Shown piece after piece: positions 1 through 9,555 of a DNA stretch of 64,000 bases. The stretch is from Acinetobacter colistiniresistens (GTDB taxonomy: Bacteria; Pseudomonadota; Gammaproteobacteria; Pseudomonadales; Moraxellaceae), in contig NZ_CP102099.1 of assembly GCF_024582815.1 (NCBI RefSeq), positions 930,001 to 994,000 of the forward strand, written 5' to 3'. Numbering within the stretch: the first letter of the stretch is position 1; every line of letters starts with the position of its first letter. The notes beneath the pieces were generated by a model, which saw only the letters and a list, made by a program, of their open reading frames with translations, did no database searches and was not told the origin of the DNA. Made by a program: the position numbers and the translations under genes.

Positions 1-2
1 CT

Positions 3-533
3 AATGTAGATGAATCTGCTCGCCTAGCGGTGACCATGGCGGGGATTTGGGGCATTGTGGTGTATATCGGGGTGCAGGTTTTGAGTCATTTACTGGGAGG
101 AGAGCCTGAGATTGATGAAGATGGCAATGCGGTGACGCATGACTCAAATGGTGCCGCTTCTGGCGTCGTAAAAGCAGGTTTTGGCGGCTTCCTTTACCTT
201 GAAGTATTAGATGCATCGTTCAGTTTTGATGGGGTGATTGGTGCCTTTGCGATTACCAGCGATGTGGTGATCATCATGCTTGGCTTGGCGATTGGTGCGA
301 TTTTTGTCCGTTCAATGACCATTTATCTGGTAGAGAAAGGTACGCTGGATGCCTATATTTTCCTAGAGCATGGTGCACATTATGCAATTGGTGCCTTGGC
401 ATTTATTATGATCGCCAGCGGTACGGGGCTGCATGTACCTGAAGTGGTGACCGGCTTAATCGGTGTGGCCTTTATTGTCTGGGCGGTAATTGCCTCGATT
501 CAATATAGCAAGCGGGAACAGCAAGCCTCTTAA
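3..533 (+). CDS. DUF475 family membrane protein (3' part)
   Basis: The reading frame is open to the left edge, so the 5' end lies outside the window. The visible 176 or so residues contain several hydrophobic helices and the pattern GGFLYLEVLDASFSFDGVIG, characteristic of DUF475, a relative of the TerC/YkoY membrane proteins. The conserved acidic residues in that segment (E, D, D) sit in a membrane helix and resemble the metal-site residues proposed for TerC-like proteins. The function is not established; metal-ion export or resistance is only an inference from the superfamily. A good hairpin terminator follows the stop. Confidence 0.85.
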   Translation, partial: NVDESARLAVTMAGIWGIVVYIGVQVLSHLLGGEPEIDEDGNAVTHDSNGAASGVVKAGFGGFLYLEVLDASFSFDGVIGAFAITSDVVIIMLGLAIGAIFVRSMTIYLVEKGTLDAYIFLEHGAHYAIGALAFIMIASGTGLHVPEVVTGLIGVAFIVWAVIASIQYSKREQQAS

Positions 534-567
534 GCTTGCTTTCAGCTTGGTTAGCTATTTTAAATAC

Positions 568-596
568 AGGAGCGATAGTCGCTCCTTTATTTTTTC
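568..596 (+). terminator. Rho-independent terminator
   Basis: An 8-bp stem (AGGAGCGA / TCGCTCCT) with a 3-nt loop is followed by a T-rich tract. It lies 35 bp after the DUF475 gene and before the MFS gene. Confidence 0.8.
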
Positions 597-689
597 TCTG
601 CAGAAAGATTGTGTTTTTCATAATCTCTTACAACCTTTGTAGGCGAATGGCTTATAATTCGCTGAGCCAGTTATAGTGTCTTATCAACA

Positions 690-2051
690 ATGAATGCTTT
701 AGAACGTCGTTCAACCTTTGCCTTAAGTAGCATTTTTGCCTTACGCATGTTGGGCCTGTTCATGATTATTCCTGTGTTTTCAGTTGCAGGACAATCTTAC
801 CAATATGCTACACCCGCCTTGATTGGTCTCGCGGTTGGAGTCTATGGTTTAACTCAGGCGATTTTACAGATCCCCTTTAGTTTGTTGGCCGATCGTTTTA
901 GCCGTAAGCCTTTGGTCGTCCTGGGGTTATTATTGTTTGCAATCGGCGGTGCAATCGCAGGCTTATCCGATACCATTTATGGCGTGATTATTGGGCGTGC
1001 CATTGCCGGTGCAGGCGCGGTCTCTGCTGTGGTGATGGCATTACTGGCCGATGTCACTCGTGAAGAACAGCGTACCAAAGCCATGGCGGCGATGGGCATG
1101 AGTATCGGTTTATCCTTCGTTGTCGCTTTTAGTTTGGGACCTTGGCTCACCAGTCTGGTCGGTATTTCTGGCTTATTCTTTGTCACCACTATTATGGGCT
1201 TGGCTGCGATTTCGATGTTGCTTCTGGTGCCAAAAGTCACGCGACATCACCGCAATTATCAGCAAGGTTATTTGACCCAACTCAAACAAGTGATTCAAAT
1301 GGGTGAGTTGAACCGACTGCATGTGTCGGTATTTGCTTTGCATTTACTCCTCACGGCAATGTTTATCTATGTACCCTCGCAGTTGATTGAGTATGCGCAA
1401 ATTCCATTGGCCAAGCATGGTTTAGTCTATTTACCGCTGTTGGTGATCAGTCTGTTTTTTGCTTTTCCCAGCATTATCATTGCGGAAAAATATCGTAAAA
1501 TGCGCGGCATTTTTCTCACTGCAATTGCGGGGATTATTGGCGGATTGCTGATTCTGATTTTTGGCTATGAGTCTAAATATGTATTGCTGGCAGGACTGGG
1601 TTTATTCTTTATTGCCTTCAATGTGATGGAGGCATTATTGCCTTCATGGCTGTCTAAAGCCGCACCGATTCAATCTAAAGCCACGGCGATGGGCGTCAAT
1701 GCCAGTAGCCAGTTTTTAGGTGCTTTCTTTGGTGGTACTTTAGGTGGACAGCTTTTGATGTTACAGAATACTGCGCTTGGGTGGAGTGTACTGACGGGGA
1801 TTGCTATAATATGGCTGCTGATTAGTTTTGGTCTGGCTCAGCCAAGATATTTATCTTCCATCGTGTTGCCTTTACCTCAGGCAATACAAACAGATGAATG
1901 GACTTCAAAACTGTTGGCAATTCGTGGTATTGAAGAAGTCGTGGTGATGCCTGAACAGCAAGTTGCGTATATTAAAGTCGATAAACAGAGCATTGATGAT
2001 ACTGGGCGACAAGATTTAACGCACTTGATTGGCAAAGAGGTAGCCATTTAA
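690..2051 (+). CDS. MFS transporter, YajR-like, with C-terminal ferredoxin-like domain
   Basis: This 453-residue protein has about twelve hydrophobic segments. The MFS signature between helices 2 and 3 is visible (LLADRFSRKPLV, residues 65-77). After the last helix (about residue 390) a soluble tail of about 65 residues follows (EEVVVMPEQQVAYIKVDK and onward), which matches the small C-terminal YAM domain of E. coli YajR rather than a bare MFS. The substrate is unknown, although proton-driven drug efflux is the usual assumption. It stands 51 bp upstream of ssb in the same direction, an arrangement I associate with Acinetobacter. The ATG at 690 fits the start of the first helix. Confidence 0.9.
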   Translation: MNALERRSTFALSSIFALRMLGLFMIIPVFSVAGQSYQYATPALIGLAVGVYGLTQAILQIPFSLLADRFSRKPLVVLGLLLFAIGGAIAGLSDTIYGVIIGRAIAGAGAVSAVVMALLADVTREEQRTKAMAAMGMSIGLSFVVAFSLGPWLTSLVGISGLFFVTTIMGLAAISMLLLVPKVTRHHRNYQQGYLTQLKQVIQMGELNRLHVSVFALHLLLTAMFIYVPSQLIEYAQIPLAKHGLVYLPLLVISLFFAFPSIIIAEKYRKMRGIFLTAIAGIIGGLLILIFGYESKYVLLAGLGLFFIAFNVMEALLPSWLSKAAPIQSKATAMGVNASSQFLGAFFGGTLGGQLLMLQNTALGWSVLTGIAIIWLLISFGLAQPRYLSSIVLPLPQAIQTDEWTSKLLAIRGIEEVVVMPEQQVAYIKVDKQSIDDTGRQDLTHLIGKEVAI

Positions 2052-2102
2052 TCATAACTCTTATAAAGTAAAACATAGAAATATATAGGATGAAGACAGC
2101 TA

Positions 2103-2699
2103 ATGCGTGGTGTGAATAAAGTTATTTTAGTCGGTACTTTAGGTAAGGATCCAGAAACGAAAACCTTTCCAAATGGTGGATCATTGACTCAATTCTCGAT
2201 TGCAACCAGTGAATCGTGGATGGATAAAAGTACGGGTGAGCGTAAAGAGCAAACAGAATGGCACCGTATCGTGTTGCACAACCGTTTAGGTGAAATTGCG
2301 CAGCAGTATCTGCGTAAAGGTTCGAAAGTGTATATCGAAGGTTCATTGCGTACCCGTCAATGGACAGACCAAAATGGTCAAGAGCGTTACAGCACGGAAA
2401 TCCGTGGTGATCAAATGCAAATGCTCGATAGCCGTCAACAAGGTGAGCAGAGCGGTGGTGACTTTAATCAACCTCGTTTTAACAACAATAATAACCAAGG
2501 TGGTGGTTACCAAAATACGGGCTATAACAATAACAACAATCAAGGTGGTTATGGTCAAACTGGTGGTTTTAATGGCGGCAACCAGCAAGGTAATTATGCA
2601 GGCAGTCCACAAGCGGGCAATGGTTTTAATTCACCAAAAGCAGCACCGCAACCGGCTGCAGCGGCACCTGCGGATTTAGATGACGACTTACCGTTCTAA
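2103..2699 (+). CDS. ssb: Single-stranded DNA-binding protein
   Basis: A 198-residue SSB. The N-terminal OB-fold (about residues 1-110) begins with [18 protein letters not shown] and includes the [22 protein letters not shown] stretch. Residues 118-180 form a Gly/Asn/Gln-rich disordered linker with near-repeats of NNNNQGG. The acidic tip DDDLPF ends the protein and is the docking peptide for replication and repair partners. It coats single-stranded DNA as a tetramer. An AGGA ribosome site lies upstream of the ATG. A strong terminator follows. Confidence 0.97.
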   Translation: MRGVNKVILVGTLGKDPETKTFPNGGSLTQFSIATSESWMDKSTGERKEQTEWHRIVLHNRLGEIAQQYLRKGSKVYIEGSLRTRQWTDQNGQERYSTEIRGDQMQMLDSRQQGEQSGGDFNQPRFNNNNNQGGGYQNTGYNNNNNQGGYGQTGGFNGGNQQGNYAGSPQAGNGFNSPKAAPQPAAAAPADLDDDLPF

Positions 2700-2717
2700 A
2701 CTTTTGCACCCAGCATG

Positions 2718-2752
2718 AAAAAAGGCATAAAACTCAGTTTTATGCCTTTTTT
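2718..2752 (+). terminator. Rho-independent terminator of ssb
   Basis: GGCATAAAAC / GTTTTATGCC forms a 10-bp stem with a 3-nt loop, flanked by A and T tracts. It could act on both strands, but it lies directly after ssb. Confidence 0.9.
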
Positions 2753-2837
2753 GTCGGACTCGTTTGTTATCGAATTGAGCCCAAAGCCTCGTGGTGAGTC
2801 ACTATTTTTTGGACTTTACTATCGCTTTGATCTATAA

Positions 2838-2954
2838 CTGATCCACTTGGCCTACATTGCTAGACGAGGCTTATTAGCGTCGATGAAATTATTGATCGAT
2901 TTTTTGGTCAAAAAATTTGCTGAGCTGAAGCAACAGAATTCGGTACTCTATTAA
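2838..2954 (+). pseudogene. Possible LysR-type regulator C-terminal remnant
   Basis: A short open stretch reads LAYIARRGLLASMKLLIDFL and ends KKFAEL...VLY. This resembles the extreme C-terminus of LysR-type regulators, which usually show a YPSRR..(S/P)..KVR.(F/L)IDFL pattern. No start codon or upstream effector domain precedes it in frame, so if genuine it is the tail of a lost gene. It sits just beyond the 3' end of the intact LysR gene on the other strand. The call rests on a short motif only. Confidence 0.35.
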
Positions 2955-2964
2955 AAAAACGGGG

Positions 2965-3897
2965 CTATAAGGAATAGCCACTGTCAGTTTTTGCCAATTC
3001 CCTCAGGCCCGCCATGAGGGTCTCTATCAGTTTCTCCACCACCAAGCGTTGGCCTTTGCGTGAGGCATAGACCAATTGCACGGTACCCCGATTGGATTTC
3101 CATTCAGGTAAGAGGTGAATCAGTTTGCCTTTTTTAATATCGCTTTGTACTGTCAGATAGGGGAGGTCGGCAATGCCAAGTCCATCATGGACCGCATAAT
3201 AGACTCCAGCCAAATCATTGCTTTTGACCCGCGGTTGATAAGGCACATCGACAGTTTCATCACTGTGGATATGACATAAATGCCAATAATATTGATGTTT
3301 CTGAATACCCAAGGCGACGCTTGGGTAGTGCTTTAGCTCTGAATAATGGCGAATGCTTCTGCCTTCTAATAATTCGGGCGCAGCGACTAGACAGTGCTCG
3401 GTGCGAATCACATCGCGCACAATTAAGCTGGAATCCTGATTGGGTTCAAAACTGGTGCGGATGGCGATATCAATATCATCATGCAGTACATCGACCCGTC
3501 GACTGGTGAGCTCTAAGGAAATTTCAACTTTGGGGTAGGCTTTTAAAAATTGATTGAGTAATTTCCGAATTTGGAAATGCATCATCAAGGGCGGGCAACT
3601 GATTTTAACCACACCTTGTGGTTCATTTTTTTGTTTGAGCAAGATATTTTCGGCACATTCGACCTGTGCAATCACTTTACAGCACTCTTCATAAAATTCT
3701 TGGCCCAAATCCGTGACTTTAAAATGACGGGTGGTACGCTGGATCAGGCTGACATTGAATTTATGTTCTAGCTCAATGATACGGCGGCTGAGTTTGGATT
3801 TACTGATATTTTCAGCTTCGCTGGCGGCACTGAATCCGCCATGTTTCACCACCAAGTAAAAATAATGAAAGTCATCAAATGAGTTGATCAAGGCCAA
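2965..3897 (-). CDS. LysR family transcriptional regulator
   Basis: A 310-residue LTTR. The N-terminal winged HTH spans residues 5-65 (FYLVVKHGGFSAASEAENIS, then KLSRRIIELEHKFNVSLIQR) and is followed by the periplasmic-binding-like effector domain (about 92-300), close to the CrgA/AaeR-like branch. It lies 63 bp downstream of the isochorismatase-like gene on the same strand, so the two may be co-transcribed, and it may control that gene and the divergent pirin. The inducer is unknown. Confidence 0.9.
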   Translation of the reverse strand: MALINSFDDFHYFYLVVKHGGFSAASEAENISKSKLSRRIIELEHKFNVSLIQRTTRHFKVTDLGQEFYEECCKVIAQVECAENILLKQKNEPQGVVKISCPPLMMHFQIRKLLNQFLKAYPKVEISLELTSRRVDVLHDDIDIAIRTSFEPNQDSSLIVRDVIRTEHCLVAAPELLEGRSIRHYSELKHYPSVALGIQKHQYYWHLCHIHSDETVDVPYQPRVKSNDLAGVYYAVHDGLGIADLPYLTVQSDIKKGKLIHLLPEWKSNRGTVQLVYASRKGQRLVVEKLIETLMAGLRELAKTDSGYSL

Positions 3898-3960
3898 TCG
3901 AATCCGATAAAGATGAAAAGATTAGGATAGCATTAACAATCCTAATCTTAATATGCGCAT

Positions 3961-4587
3961 TTATTTTTGCGTGGTATTTTGTGCGTAACTGTTCATCAGG
4001 TTGCGATAATCAGGAATGTGATTCGAGAATAAAGTACCTAAACCTTCAATGTCATTACGCCAGTCACGATGCAATTCACAAGCCATCCCAAACCAGGTCA
4101 TTAGTTGTGCGCCGGCTTGTGACATCCGATCCCATGCTGCATCACGGGTTAAGGCATTAAACGTTCCAGAAGCATCCGTAATCACAAACACCTCGAAGTC
4201 CTCTGCCAAGGCAGATAAGGCAGGAAAAGCCACACAGACTTCTGTAACCACACCCGCAATAATCAATTGCTTTTTGCCTGTGGCTTTGATGGCTTTGACA
4301 AAGTCTTCATTGTCCCAAGCATTGATTTGACCGGGACGGGCAATATAAGGAGCATCGGGAAACATCTCTTTCAGTTCAGGTACCAGTGGGCCATTCGGGC
4401 CATTTTCAAAACTGGTGGTCAGAATCGTGGGTAAATTGAAATACTTTGCGGCATTTGCCAACGCCAAAACATTATTTTTAAATTTGTCTGGATCAATATC
4501 CCGAACCAAGGAAAGTAGACCTGTTTGATGGTCGACTAAAAGCACCGCAGCATTGTCTTTGTCTAGGCGAGCGTAGTTGTTAGCCAT
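3961..4587 (-). CDS. Isochorismatase-like hydrolase (YcaC-like)
   Basis: A 208-residue cysteine-hydrolase-fold protein. The catalytic Asp is in VDHQTGLL (about residue 18) and the nucleophilic Cys in GVVTEVCVAFPAL (about residue 118), with the usual preceding cis-peptide region. Length and sequence resemble E. coli YcaC, a hydrolase with no settled substrate, rather than a siderophore isochorismatase, since no aryl carrier domain is present. It is divergent from the pirin gene and followed by a LysR regulator. This isochorismatase-pirin-LysR grouping suggests a redox or aromatic-compound response, which is an inference. Confidence 0.88.
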   Translation of the reverse strand: MANNYARLDKDNAAVLLVDHQTGLLSLVRDIDPDKFKNNVLALANAAKYFNLPTILTTSFENGPNGPLVPELKEMFPDAPYIARPGQINAWDNEDFVKAIKATGKKQLIIAGVVTEVCVAFPALSALAEDFEVFVITDASGTFNALTRDAAWDRMSQAGAQLMTWFGMACELHRDWRNDIEGLGTLFSNHIPDYRNLMNSYAQNTTQK

Positions 4588-4870
4588 AATTTTATCCTCA
4601 TGTTTTTGTGAAAGAAGTTTAAAAGATCGAGATTTTTCCTCTTGCCTGAAAGGATGCTAATTAAATTTTAGTGTGGGATGAAGTCTGAAAAATGAGATAA
4701 ACAATGTCAAAAATAGGATGATTGTTGATATCTTGCTATTAATTTTATTTTTAAGATCAGATTGTCCTATCTGTAGAATAATGTGTTGCCAAACTGGTGC
4801 TATAAGCATTGAGAACGGAGGGGTAAAATAAGCATCAAGAACAGAACTTCTACCCTCAGGGAGAAACCAA
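4588..4870. promoter_or_regulatory. Divergent intergenic region, isochorismatase-like / pirin
   Basis: This 283-bp gap holds the start regions of both divergent genes. It is AT-rich, and a GAGGGGTAAAA stretch at about 4816 and an AGGGAGAAACC ribosome site before the pirin ATG are visible. No clear palindromic LysR box could be picked by eye. Confidence 0.5.
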
Positions 4871-5737
4871 ATGAAAAAAATTCTTGGTGTGTATCAAAAC
4901 AAGCACATGCACTGGGTAGGTGATGGTTTCCCAGTCTATAACTTGTTTTCCTATGACCGTTTAGGCCAAAGCATTAGTCCTTTTTTATTGTTGGACTATG
5001 CGGCACCATACCGTTTTGACCCAACCACAGCACAGCATGGCGTGGGTTCACATCCGCATCGTGGTTTTGAAACAGTGACCATTGCCTATCAGGGTGAAGT
5101 CACCCATAAAGACTCGAGTGGCGGTGGTGGAACTATTAAAGCGGGTGATGTGCAATGGATGACTGCAGGTGGCGGGATCTTGCATCAGGAGTTCCATTCT
5201 CCTGAATTTGCCCATCATGGTGGTTTGTTTGAAATGGTACAGCTTTGGGTCAATTTGCCAGCGCATTCAAAAATGACGCCAGCAAAATACCAAGCCATTG
5301 AAGCGAATCAAATTCAGCATATTGCACTGGATGATGCAGGCAGTGAAATGCGAGTCATTGCAGGTCAATACCAAGACACTGCAGGTGCAGCAAGCACCTT
5401 TAGTCCAGTCAATGTCTGGGATGGCAAAATTGTTCAAGGTCAAACGCATACGTTTTATATATCTGAAGGGCAGACTACATTGTTAGTATTACTATCAGGT
5501 CAGGTGCTTTTGAATGAAACTCAAAGCATTGAAGCGCCAAGCTTGGTGATCCTTAGCCGAGAGGAAATTGACTTTAGTATTCAGGCCGAGCAAGACAGCA
5601 AATTCCTGATTTTGACGGGTCAACCGTTGAATGAGCCGATTGAAGGTTATGGGCCGTTTGTCATGAACAGCAAAGCTGAAATCGTCGAGGCAGTTCGTGA
5701 TTTCAATAGCGGTAAATTTGGTTCGATGCATGCTTAA
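4871..5737 (+). CDS. Pirin family protein
   Basis: A 288-residue bicupin. The N-terminal cupin carries the iron-site pattern HPHRGFETVTI (about residues 60-70) and HQEFHSPEF (about 102-110), giving the three His and one Glu of pirins. The C-terminal cupin (about 185-280) is conserved in fold only. Bacterial pirins act as quercetinases or bind metabolic enzymes and regulators, and which applies here cannot be told. The start at 4871 has an AGGGAG ribosome site 6 nt upstream. A run of seven A's right after the ATG is intact. Confidence 0.93.
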   Translation: MKKILGVYQNKHMHWVGDGFPVYNLFSYDRLGQSISPFLLLDYAAPYRFDPTTAQHGVGSHPHRGFETVTIAYQGEVTHKDSSGGGGTIKAGDVQWMTAGGGILHQEFHSPEFAHHGGLFEMVQLWVNLPAHSKMTPAKYQAIEANQIQHIALDDAGSEMRVIAGQYQDTAGAASTFSPVNVWDGKIVQGQTHTFYISEGQTTLLVLLSGQVLLNETQSIEAPSLVILSREEIDFSIQAEQDSKFLILTGQPLNEPIEGYGPFVMNSKAEIVEAVRDFNSGKFGSMHA

Positions 5738-5769
5738 GTATTGAATTAAATCAATAGTCTATATAAGAA

Positions 5770-5800
5770 AGCCTATCACTCCTTTGGAGTGATAGGCTTT
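5770..5800 (+). terminator. Rho-independent terminator of pirin gene
   Basis: AGCCTATCACTCC / GGAGTGATAGGCT is a 13-bp perfect stem with a TTT loop and a short T tail. Confidence 0.88.
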
Positions 5801-6168
5801 AGCTGTAAGGGTCCTCTATTGATTTTTTAATATTATGTCACTTATAATTATTCAGCTTGTTATGTGACTTTGTTCTCGTTGTTATGCAATAAACATAGCA
5901 CTGATTTAGCACCTTGCAAAGCGAATAAAGTACTGAAAATGGTAAAATATAGAATGTTCTGTATGTTTTTTGGCCTAAAATGTAATAAGTCCATTTTTTT
6001 CATTATGTTACGTTTAAAATTCAAATTGTGATAAAATGTAACAAGAAAGTAACAACGATATTACGACAAAAGTCTGGCAGAAGGCTTGAATCTGGTATTT
6101 TTTAATACCGTATTTCGCGGAAGTATCAGTCATAATCAAGAAAAATCATCAACTGATGGGACATAATT
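5801..6168. other. Non-coding region before the FAD oxidoreductase gene
   Basis: This AT-rich gap of 368 bp has no plausible open frame. It contains repeated TGTAA/GTTAC fragments (for instance around 5990-6060) and presumably the promoter of the oxidoreductase operon. I could not assign -35 and -10 boxes with confidence. Confidence 0.4.
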
Positions 6169-7467
6169 TTGGATATTGCAATTATTGGCAGTGGAATGGC
6201 AGGACTTGCCTCAGCCAGAATCCTACATGATGCCGGGCATAAAGTAACCATATTCGAAGCACTCGCAGGCCGAGGCATGGATAGTCATAGTATTGATTTT
6301 GATGGTGGCATTATTGATGCACCGTTAAGGGTCATGAATCCAAAACTTTGGCAGAATACCCTAAGTTTAGCCAGCTATTTAGGCATCGAAACTTTTCCTG
6401 TCCGTACCTTTATGGCTTGCAGTTGGTTATTTGATGATAAAACCGATACATGGCTGACCACCTCACGCAGCCGTATCGGCAATTTCCCGATTATCAATAA
6501 CCGTAAAGGGATTCAGCAATATGGCTGGCGTCTGGTCAAAGGTATGCTGCAACTGAAAACCGCGGTACATCAATTTTTTAAATCAGACAATCAAGACATT
6601 ACCTTGGCCGAGTTCATGAATCAGTATCATATTGAGGAAGTGTTCTGGCATGGTACCGTGATGCCAGTGCTGTATACCATTTGTACTTGCCATCCCAAAA
6701 CCATTGGTGAATGGCCTGCGAAACCTTTACTGGAATTTATCCGACAGTTGACAGAAGGTGAAGCCTTATTACGGATGAAAGGTGGAACGCCTGCGTTGGT
6801 CAATCGCTTGATTGAAGGTATCGACATTCATAGTGGTTCAGCTGTTCAAAAAGTCGAAGAGCAGGGTGAAAAAGTGTTGGTGGAAAATGCACAAGGCGAA
6901 AGCCAGTTATTTGACCGTGTAGTGATTGCCACGCCAACCCCAGTGATTGAAGATTTTCTGAAACAACCACAATTTGCTGAAGACATTGCCTTATTGAAAA
7001 AGTTCCGTTTCGAACAAGGCGATTTAGTTATTCATACCGATCCGATTGTGATGCCGCAACGCCGCAAAGATTGGGCGGTATTGAGCTATATGATGGATCG
7101 TAAATTTACTCGCCAGCAATTTACCGTGTGGATTAATGCGATTGAGCCGAGTTTGGTCGGTAAAAATGCCGTGTTCCAAACCTGGTGTCCGGTGATTGAT
7201 ATCGATCCAAAGAAAGTGATTTCCAAAGTTAAACTCACCCGTGCAGTGGTCGATTCGGAAACCGTGGCCTTGAATAAACAAATTCAGCAGCGTCATCTGG
7301 ATTTAAACCGTAAAGTATTTTATTGCGGTTCATGGTCATGCGATGGCTTGCCAATTTTAGAATCTGCTGTGACCTCGGCCATGCATATTTCTGAAATCCT
7401 AGGTGCAGCCATACCTTTTGTTGGATTAAAACCAAAAGTCAAAGTAGCGCCTGAACTCGGTTATTAA
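6169..7467 (+). CDS. FAD-dependent amine-oxidase-like oxidoreductase
   Basis: A 432-residue flavoprotein. The N-terminus is a dinucleotide-binding motif, MDIAIIGSGMAGLASARIL, followed by the Glu of IFEA about 30 residues on. Near the C-terminus, FYCGSW.CDGLPILESAVTSA is the second FAD contact typical of the NAD(P)/FAD amine oxidase and desaturase family. TTG at 6169 is the probable start, because an in-frame stop lies at 6154 and the motif begins at residue 3, with GGGAC as ribosome site. The substrate is unknown. The methyltransferase starts 2 bp after its stop, so they form an operon. Confidence 0.85.
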   Translation: MDIAIIGSGMAGLASARILHDAGHKVTIFEALAGRGMDSHSIDFDGGIIDAPLRVMNPKLWQNTLSLASYLGIETFPVRTFMACSWLFDDKTDTWLTTSRSRIGNFPIINNRKGIQQYGWRLVKGMLQLKTAVHQFFKSDNQDITLAEFMNQYHIEEVFWHGTVMPVLYTICTCHPKTIGEWPAKPLLEFIRQLTEGEALLRMKGGTPALVNRLIEGIDIHSGSAVQKVEEQGEKVLVENAQGESQLFDRVVIATPTPVIEDFLKQPQFAEDIALLKKFRFEQGDLVIHTDPIVMPQRRKDWAVLSYMMDRKFTRQQFTVWINAIEPSLVGKNAVFQTWCPVIDIDPKKVISKVKLTRAVVDSETVALNKQIQQRHLDLNRKVFYCGSWSCDGLPILESAVTSAMHISEILGAAIPFVGLKPKVKVAPELGY

Positions 7468-7469
7468 GT

Positions 7470-8297
7470 ATGAGTTCCTTCAAGCAAGCGCTGATCGAAA
7501 AAGTCATTGGGCACAAATATGCGATTGATGCCAAACGGCTTGGTGATGATGCGCTGCTTGCTTGGAGTAATTTAGGCTTTTGGCAAGGCCAACATTATGA
7601 TTATCCACAGGCCTGTCGAAGTCTGGCCGATCAAGTTGCCCAATCGATTCAACTGAAATCCACAGATCGTGTTTTAGATCTCGGCTGTGGGCAAGGCGCC
7701 AGTCTGCTGCACTGGCTTCAGCATTATCACATTCAACAACTCAGTGCTGTTGAGTTACAGCCCGAATGCGTCAAACGAATTCAAAAACAATTACCGCAAG
7801 TGCAAATTCATTGTGGATCTTTTTTGAATTTAAAAACACTCGGACTTTTGAATTCATTTGATCTGGTGCTGTGTATAGATGCGGCTTATCACAGTGATTT
7901 GAATTCATTTCTTGATTCGACATCCGTAGTTTTGAATTCAAAAGGTCGGATCGCGTTTCACACCCTGATGTGGTCGGATAATTGGCTACACTGTTCTGCT
8001 CTACAAAAACAAAAATATCGCTATCTATTAAAAAGTGCCGATGTGAATTGGCAGTATCTGATGGATCAGCAACAGCTTGCGCAGACTTTAGCGCAGCATG
8101 GTTTTATTGATATTAAAATTCAGGATTTTTCTAAGCCTGTGTTGAATGGTTTTGCCGAATATATTGAAACACGAAAATCTAAAAAAACCGCCTTTGATTT
8201 GGCTCAACTCAAAATCGAGATGACTGCCAAGTTGTGCCGAAAACTCTACCAAGATGGATTAGTACGTTATATTCAAATCAGTGCAGTAAAAAAGTGA
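7470..8297 (+). CDS. SAM-dependent methyltransferase
   Basis: A 275-residue class I methyltransferase. SAM motif I is VLDLGCGQGASLLHWL (about residues 66-81), the acidic residue of motif II is in SAVELQPE, and motif IV is DLVLCIDAAYH. It is coupled to the upstream oxidoreductase, with only two bases between stop and start. The pairing with a desaturase or amine-oxidase-like enzyme suggests modification of a lipid or small metabolite (inference). An intact seven-A run lies near 8171. Confidence 0.85.
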   Translation: MSSFKQALIEKVIGHKYAIDAKRLGDDALLAWSNLGFWQGQHYDYPQACRSLADQVAQSIQLKSTDRVLDLGCGQGASLLHWLQHYHIQQLSAVELQPECVKRIQKQLPQVQIHCGSFLNLKTLGLLNSFDLVLCIDAAYHSDLNSFLDSTSVVLNSKGRIAFHTLMWSDNWLHCSALQKQKYRYLLKSADVNWQYLMDQQQLAQTLAQHGFIDIKIQDFSKPVLNGFAEYIETRKSKKTAFDLAQLKIEMTAKLCRKLYQDGLVRYIQISAVKK

Positions 8298-8304
8298 GAA
8301 AAAG

Positions 8305-8727
8305 ATGCCAAATCAATATCAAGGTTCATGCCTGTGTGGGGCAGTGAGCTATCAGGCCGAGGTTGCGCCACGTTATCGTTTTAATTGCCATTGTCGTGAT
8401 TGCCAAAAAGCCACGGGCAGTGCTTATGCACCGATTGCTTTCTTTCATCACTCTGAACTAAAAATTAATGGTGAACTCAAGTATTTTGAGTCTTTGGGGT
8501 TATCTGGTAAGCCGATACGCCGTGCATTTTGCCCTAATTGTGGATCGCAAATGTTTGGCCTACCCGAACTCGTGCCCGAAATGATTTCAATCCGTGCAGG
8601 AACACTGGATGATCCAAATCTGTATCAACCGCAAGCAGAATGTTTTGTGAGTCATGCAAATGAATGGGATTTATTAAATCCGAATATTTCGCATTTTGAA
8701 AAAATGATCGGGAAAAAACGAGAGTAA
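8305..8727 (+). CDS. GFA family protein
   Basis: A 140-residue protein of the glutathione-dependent formaldehyde-activating/CENP-V fold. The zinc ligands are visible as GSCLCGAVSY (residues 7-16), NCHCRDCQKATG (about 28-39) and CPNCGSQMF (about 79-87). The family is broad and most members are not formaldehyde-activating enzymes. It is 7 bp downstream of the methyltransferase and probably the last gene of that operon. Confidence 0.9.
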   Translation: MPNQYQGSCLCGAVSYQAEVAPRYRFNCHCRDCQKATGSAYAPIAFFHHSELKINGELKYFESLGLSGKPIRRAFCPNCGSQMFGLPELVPEMISIRAGTLDDPNLYQPQAECFVSHANEWDLLNPNISHFEKMIGKKRE

Positions 8728-8736
8728 AGCGAGAAA

Positions 8737-8812
<76 letters not shown>

Positions 8813-8912
8813 AACGTGGCGAGAATTCTACAGAATCTAATTAAAAAAACAAGCGAAAAAATAAGCAAACAGATAAATTTAATTGAATCAGCAAATTTTC
8901 GCCAATTCTGAT

Positions 8913-9239
8913 TTATGTGTTGAGCGCATAAACAAAGGAATCAATCACTTCACCCGTGCTTAAGTGTGCTTTCATAGGCACACGTTGATAGCCTGCACCT
9001 TCGAATTCATCCAGTGCTTGCCAGTGTTGTTCTAGGTTATCTGAGAAAAACACAAAGCCAGAGACCTTTTGATCTGTTTGATCAAGCATAATGCCCGGAA
9101 AGCCCAGTTCAGCGCCCCAACCTTGTTGTTTGAGTGTGCCAAATACATGTGCGTCTGCCCATGTACCACCAATATTTTCCATGATATGGGCATTGGGACG
9201 GTTTGGTCCTAGAGTCCCGTAAACAAATAAACTGAGCAT
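8913..9239 (-). CDS. Gamma-glutamylcyclotransferase-like protein (AIG2-like)
   Basis: A 108-residue protein of the GGCT/AIG2 fold. It begins MLSLFVYGTLGPNRPN, with the substrate-binding YGTL loop at residues 7-10, and the catalytic-type Glu lies in DEFEGAGYQRV (about residues 78-88). Related enzymes release 5-oxoproline from gamma-glutamyl amines or peptides. The exact substrate is unknown. It stands alone next to tRNA-Thr. Confidence 0.88.
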   Translation of the reverse strand: MLSLFVYGTLGPNRPNAHIMENIGGTWADAHVFGTLKQQGWGAELGFPGIMLDQTDQKVSGFVFFSDNLEQHWQALDEFEGAGYQRVPMKAHLSTGEVIDSFVYALNT

Positions 9240-9555
9240 AGTGAAAGCGAGGAAAGTAAAAGAAATAGGGTAGCAAAAAAGGGTAAGCGCGGATATCTGT
9301 GAGAATAAAAAGAATTCTGCTTTTTTAGGTGAGCTGTTGTCTTTTGATATAAATGTAGATGTTTAATTTTTATCTTCTATTTTAATCATAATACGAAGAA
9401 TGTTGTGATTTAAAGCATAGGCATAAAATAGGTCAGTTTAATATCCATGTTAGGTCGATTCTTGATCTCTGAAATGAGTATTCGCTAGTATTAAGCTCAG
9501 TAAAAAGTCTGATGGATATGACTTTCTATTTTATGGTGAGTAGTGAACTAAAATA
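9240..9555. other. Non-coding region between the GGCT-like and HTH-repeat genes
   Basis: 316 bp of AT-rich DNA lie between divergent genes. I see no hairpin or convincing small ORF, and it must hold the promoters of both genes. Confidence 0.4.

Noticed and set aside
2290..2679. Long lysine/valine-rich open frames inside ssb on both strands
   Set aside because: They are other-frame shadows of the low-complexity Asn/Gly linker of ssb, without ribosome sites or family resemblance.
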